Shown here: positions 62,061 to 64,000 of the stretch, one piece after another
Numbering within the stretch: position 1 is the stretch's first letter
Layout: every line of letters begins with the position of its first letter
Origin: Blumeriella jaapii
Taxonomy: Eukaryota > Ascomycota > Leotiomycetes > Helotiales > Drepanopezizaceae
Length of the DNA stretch: 64,000 nt
Assembly (NCBI GenBank): GCA_009599575.1
Contig: VWND01000002.1
Span: forward strand, 1 to 64,000
Direction of reading: 5' to 3'
Notes under the pieces: generated by a model
Seen by the model: the letters and a program-made list of their open reading frames with translations, nothing else
Told to the model about the DNA's origin: nothing
Databases searched by the model: none
Position numbers and translations under genes: made by a program

Positions 62061-62670
62061 ATATTCTGTTTTTTATACTAATTTGTTTAAATCTGCCTAT
62101 AACGACCTTTTCCCAGAGCAGAAAAACCTTTTTTTCCTATTTGTTTTTATCGACGCAAACGGAAGCTTATTATAGGCTATAAACGCTATTTTCGATTTTA
62201 AACAAAATTTCAATTTTTTTTATTTAATATAATAGCGCGGCTATAACGCCGAAGATTAATCTTAGAAACTATTAGAAAACGTTGTTAACGTATATAATTT
62301 TATAGCTAAATTCGCTATACGTTTTTTTTTTAAATCTTATTCGACCAAAGCAGAATTAGCTAAAGTCAGAATTGCTAACAGGAAACGTGCTAAATCGATG
62401 AATAACGAAAACGAGCTTTTATTATTAAAAAAGGCTTTTACAACCGTTATTAAATATAAAAAGACTGCTATTAATTTTTTTTCTATTATAAAAAAACCAG
62501 TTGTTTTGCTTTCGAAACTAGAAAAGCCTGCTTTTTCTATTATTTTTTTTATTATTCCAGCTGAACTTCGCACTTGTTTACAAAAACGCTTCGCGAACGA
62601 AGTTCGATTTATAAAAATAGATTCCGACGACGAAGAAATTAAGTAAGAAAAAATGGAAAGAAGGATTATA
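62061..62670 (+). other. Element G: region after integrase
   Basis: Coding sense weakens after 62060. A plus-strand frame at 62398-62646 (NNENELLLLKKAFTTVIKY, KRFANEVRFIKIDSDDEEIK) ends 25 bp before the 3' LTR and may be the real C-terminus of pol or of a separate small frame: it is acidic at its end and open to the LTR. The opposite-strand frame at 62337-62573 is likely its shadow. Confidence 0.5.
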
Positions 62671-62842
62671 TATAAAAGGATAAGACGTCAGTTCGTTGGT
62701 CACGTGGTCCGAAGGTCACGTTGTTATCACGTGATATCGGAGCCCGCACACATTGTATCTTAGACTTCGCGACACCTCTAATTTAGAACCTCGTAATTAA
62801 TGCAAATCACCTACGAACCTTCTGCTCGTTCGCCCCCTTACA
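62671..62842 (+). repeat. 3' LTR of element G
   Basis: 172 bp. The element-facing start reads TATAAAAGGATAAGACG; the outer end keeps CGCCCCCTTACA. CACGTG occurs at 62701-62706 and 62728-62733. Confidence 0.94.
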
Positions 62843-64000
62843 AACGATCGGAACGTTAAAATATATTACGAAGCAGCAGTTTTCGGAATTCCGAATAATT
62901 AAAACAGCGAGGTAAAAGCCGGAATGCATTTTGAAAGCTTATTAAATAAAATTATAAAACATATTAGCGAAAAAAGCTGTAGGCGTTTTTTGGGTTTTAA
63001 TCAGTCGGAAATAATATTTATATATAATTTTTTTTTTTTATAAAATGCAGCAGTAGTTTGTTTTTTTTATTATAAAACCTTACGTAATTAACGAATTCGC
63101 AGTTTAATTCAAATAAATTTTAAAATATATTTTCGGTCGAAAAATCAAAAAAGTCGGCTTTTAAAAATACTCGTTGCTTTTATTTTTTTTTATTTTAATC
63201 GAGTTTTATAATCGCGTTAAAAATTTTAAGATTTGCTTTGAAATTCGCGTAGCTCAAATAAGCTTTAGTACGCGCTTAAATAGTTTTCGCAGTTTTTCGT
63301 CGGAATATAAATTGGTTATTGAAATTAATTTCGAATACGTCGTAATTCGAATTTTTAATAATAGCGAATCGATTAGCGAAGCCGACAACGTCGATTTTTT
63401 TTATAATTAAATCGTAATACGCCGCGTAATAACGTACGTGGAAATAACAGAATTTGCCGTTTTTTTTAGCGTTAATATTATTCGTAAAAACGAAATTAAA
63501 AAATCGAAGTTTTTTAGCGAAAAAAAATTCGAATAAAAACGGATTATCGTTTTTAAATAGTTTTTTTATTTATTCCGGCGTATTATATTTATAATCTTCC
63601 GAAAAAAACTTAATTTAGTTTTCGTTCGAAACAAAAAAAAAAGCTGACGGATTTATTTGGTTTTTATATAAAAATATCGAAATAAAACTTTTAAATCGTT
63701 TCGTCGTCGAAAGCGAAAGTTTTAAATAAAATATTTTAATTTTATGCTTTTTGTATAATTTTTTTCGCGATAATTTCGATATTTTTTTTAAGCTTTTTCG
63801 GTCGAATCGTATAATAATCGAGATTTTAAATGCTTTTATTAAAATCTAAAATATTAACGATAATAATACGACGTTTTTAAACGCAGCAAGCGTTTTTAAT
63901 ATTTGCGTATTTAATTTCGAAAAATCAGATTTAAAATCGTTTAAATTTTTTTTTTTCGGAATGCCGGCGTTTTTTAAATTTAATTTTGTAAAATCGTCGC

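Larger units (their letters stand above)
56809..62842 (+). mobile_element. Element G: full-length Ty3/gypsy retrotransposon nested in F
   Basis: 6,034 bp between 172-bp LTRs (TGTGAGAGGATGAGACG ... CGCCCCCTTACA), with perfect target duplication AACGA (56804-56808 and 62843-62847). In E the uninterrupted site reads AAGCGATCGG near 43253, which confirms the junction. Sense is left to right: gag, protease, RT, RNase H, integrase. Confidence 0.96.
55431..64000 (-). mobile_element. Element F: second E-family copy, truncated by the window, split by G
   Basis: The left 267-bp LTR (55431-55697) is followed by sequence parallel to E from 42161 on: 55698-56808 matches about 42161-43250, and 62848-64000 matches about 43248-44403. 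Only the third reading frame region is visible; gag-pol and the other LTR lie beyond the right edge. Bases left of the LTR are ATTA. It has the same orientation as E and lies 2.25 kb from it. Confidence 0.92.

Overview
This window looks like the end of a chromosome arm of a filamentous ascomycete (Pezizomycotina-type) in which repeated DNA has been mutated by repeat-induced point mutation (RIP). The evidence is extreme A+T content, C and G surviving mostly in CpG, stop codons scattered through otherwise recognisable coding sequence, a wrecked telomere-linked RecQ-type helicase gene, subtelomeric satellites, and a pile of nested retrotransposons. I see no intact protein-coding gene, no tRNA or rRNA, and no CRISPR array. 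Nearly every open frame is a fragment of a mutated element or low-complexity DNA.

Layout. (1) 1-8350: telomere-side low-complexity DNA. It holds 10-13-bp minisatellites and a long, degenerate repeat whose core reads TTTATACGCTATC. There is one CCCTAACCC but no telomere array. (2) About 8540-13311, minus strand: a telomere-linked helicase (TLH) pseudogene with an N-terminal Cys2His2 finger, the central TLH domain and a RecQ-like helicase core. (3) 13390-16812: a G-rich 9-bp minisatellite, a GC-normal island, an eight-unit 206-bp satellite, a five-unit 186-bp satellite carrying TTAGGG-like motifs, and a near-perfect 20-bp palindrome. (4) 17290 to the end: retrotransposons.

The retrotransposons were delimited by matching LTR pairs and target-site duplications (TSDs). 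Letters are mine. D is 17290-23704, minus, 269-bp LTRs, TSD AATGG. A is 24676-31097, minus, 268-bp LTRs, TSD AGATA/AAATA. B is 32355-39807, plus, same family as A, TSD GCTTA, and is itself split by C (36306-37326, a 1,021-bp non-autonomous element with 202-bp LTRs, TSD ATCAG). E is 41894-53181, minus, 11.3 kb, 267-bp LTRs, flanked by GTAA. F starts at 55431, is the same family and orientation as E, and runs off the window; it is split by G (56809-62842, plus, 172-bp LTRs, TSD AACGA). All except C carry or belong to families carrying Ty3/gypsy gag-pol. B and E (and perhaps F) sit in an older Tad-like LINE on the minus strand. Its endonuclease (53.4-53.7 kb), reverse transcriptase (40.5-41.5 kb) and RNase H (32.0-32.3 kb) are now up to about 20 kb apart.

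The most interesting observations are: a 35-37-bp hairpin sharing the 13-mer TTATTCGCGGTGC at independent places in two unrelated retrotransposon families; a consistent gradient in which the element-facing half of each LTR is mutated and the outward half largely spared; a roughly 3.2-kb third reading frame downstream of pol in E/F with no function I recognise; and the two adjacent subtelomeric satellites. No computation was run. Coordinates of LTRs, TSDs and satellite periods were counted directly from the sequence; domain calls come from reading conceptual translations through stops.
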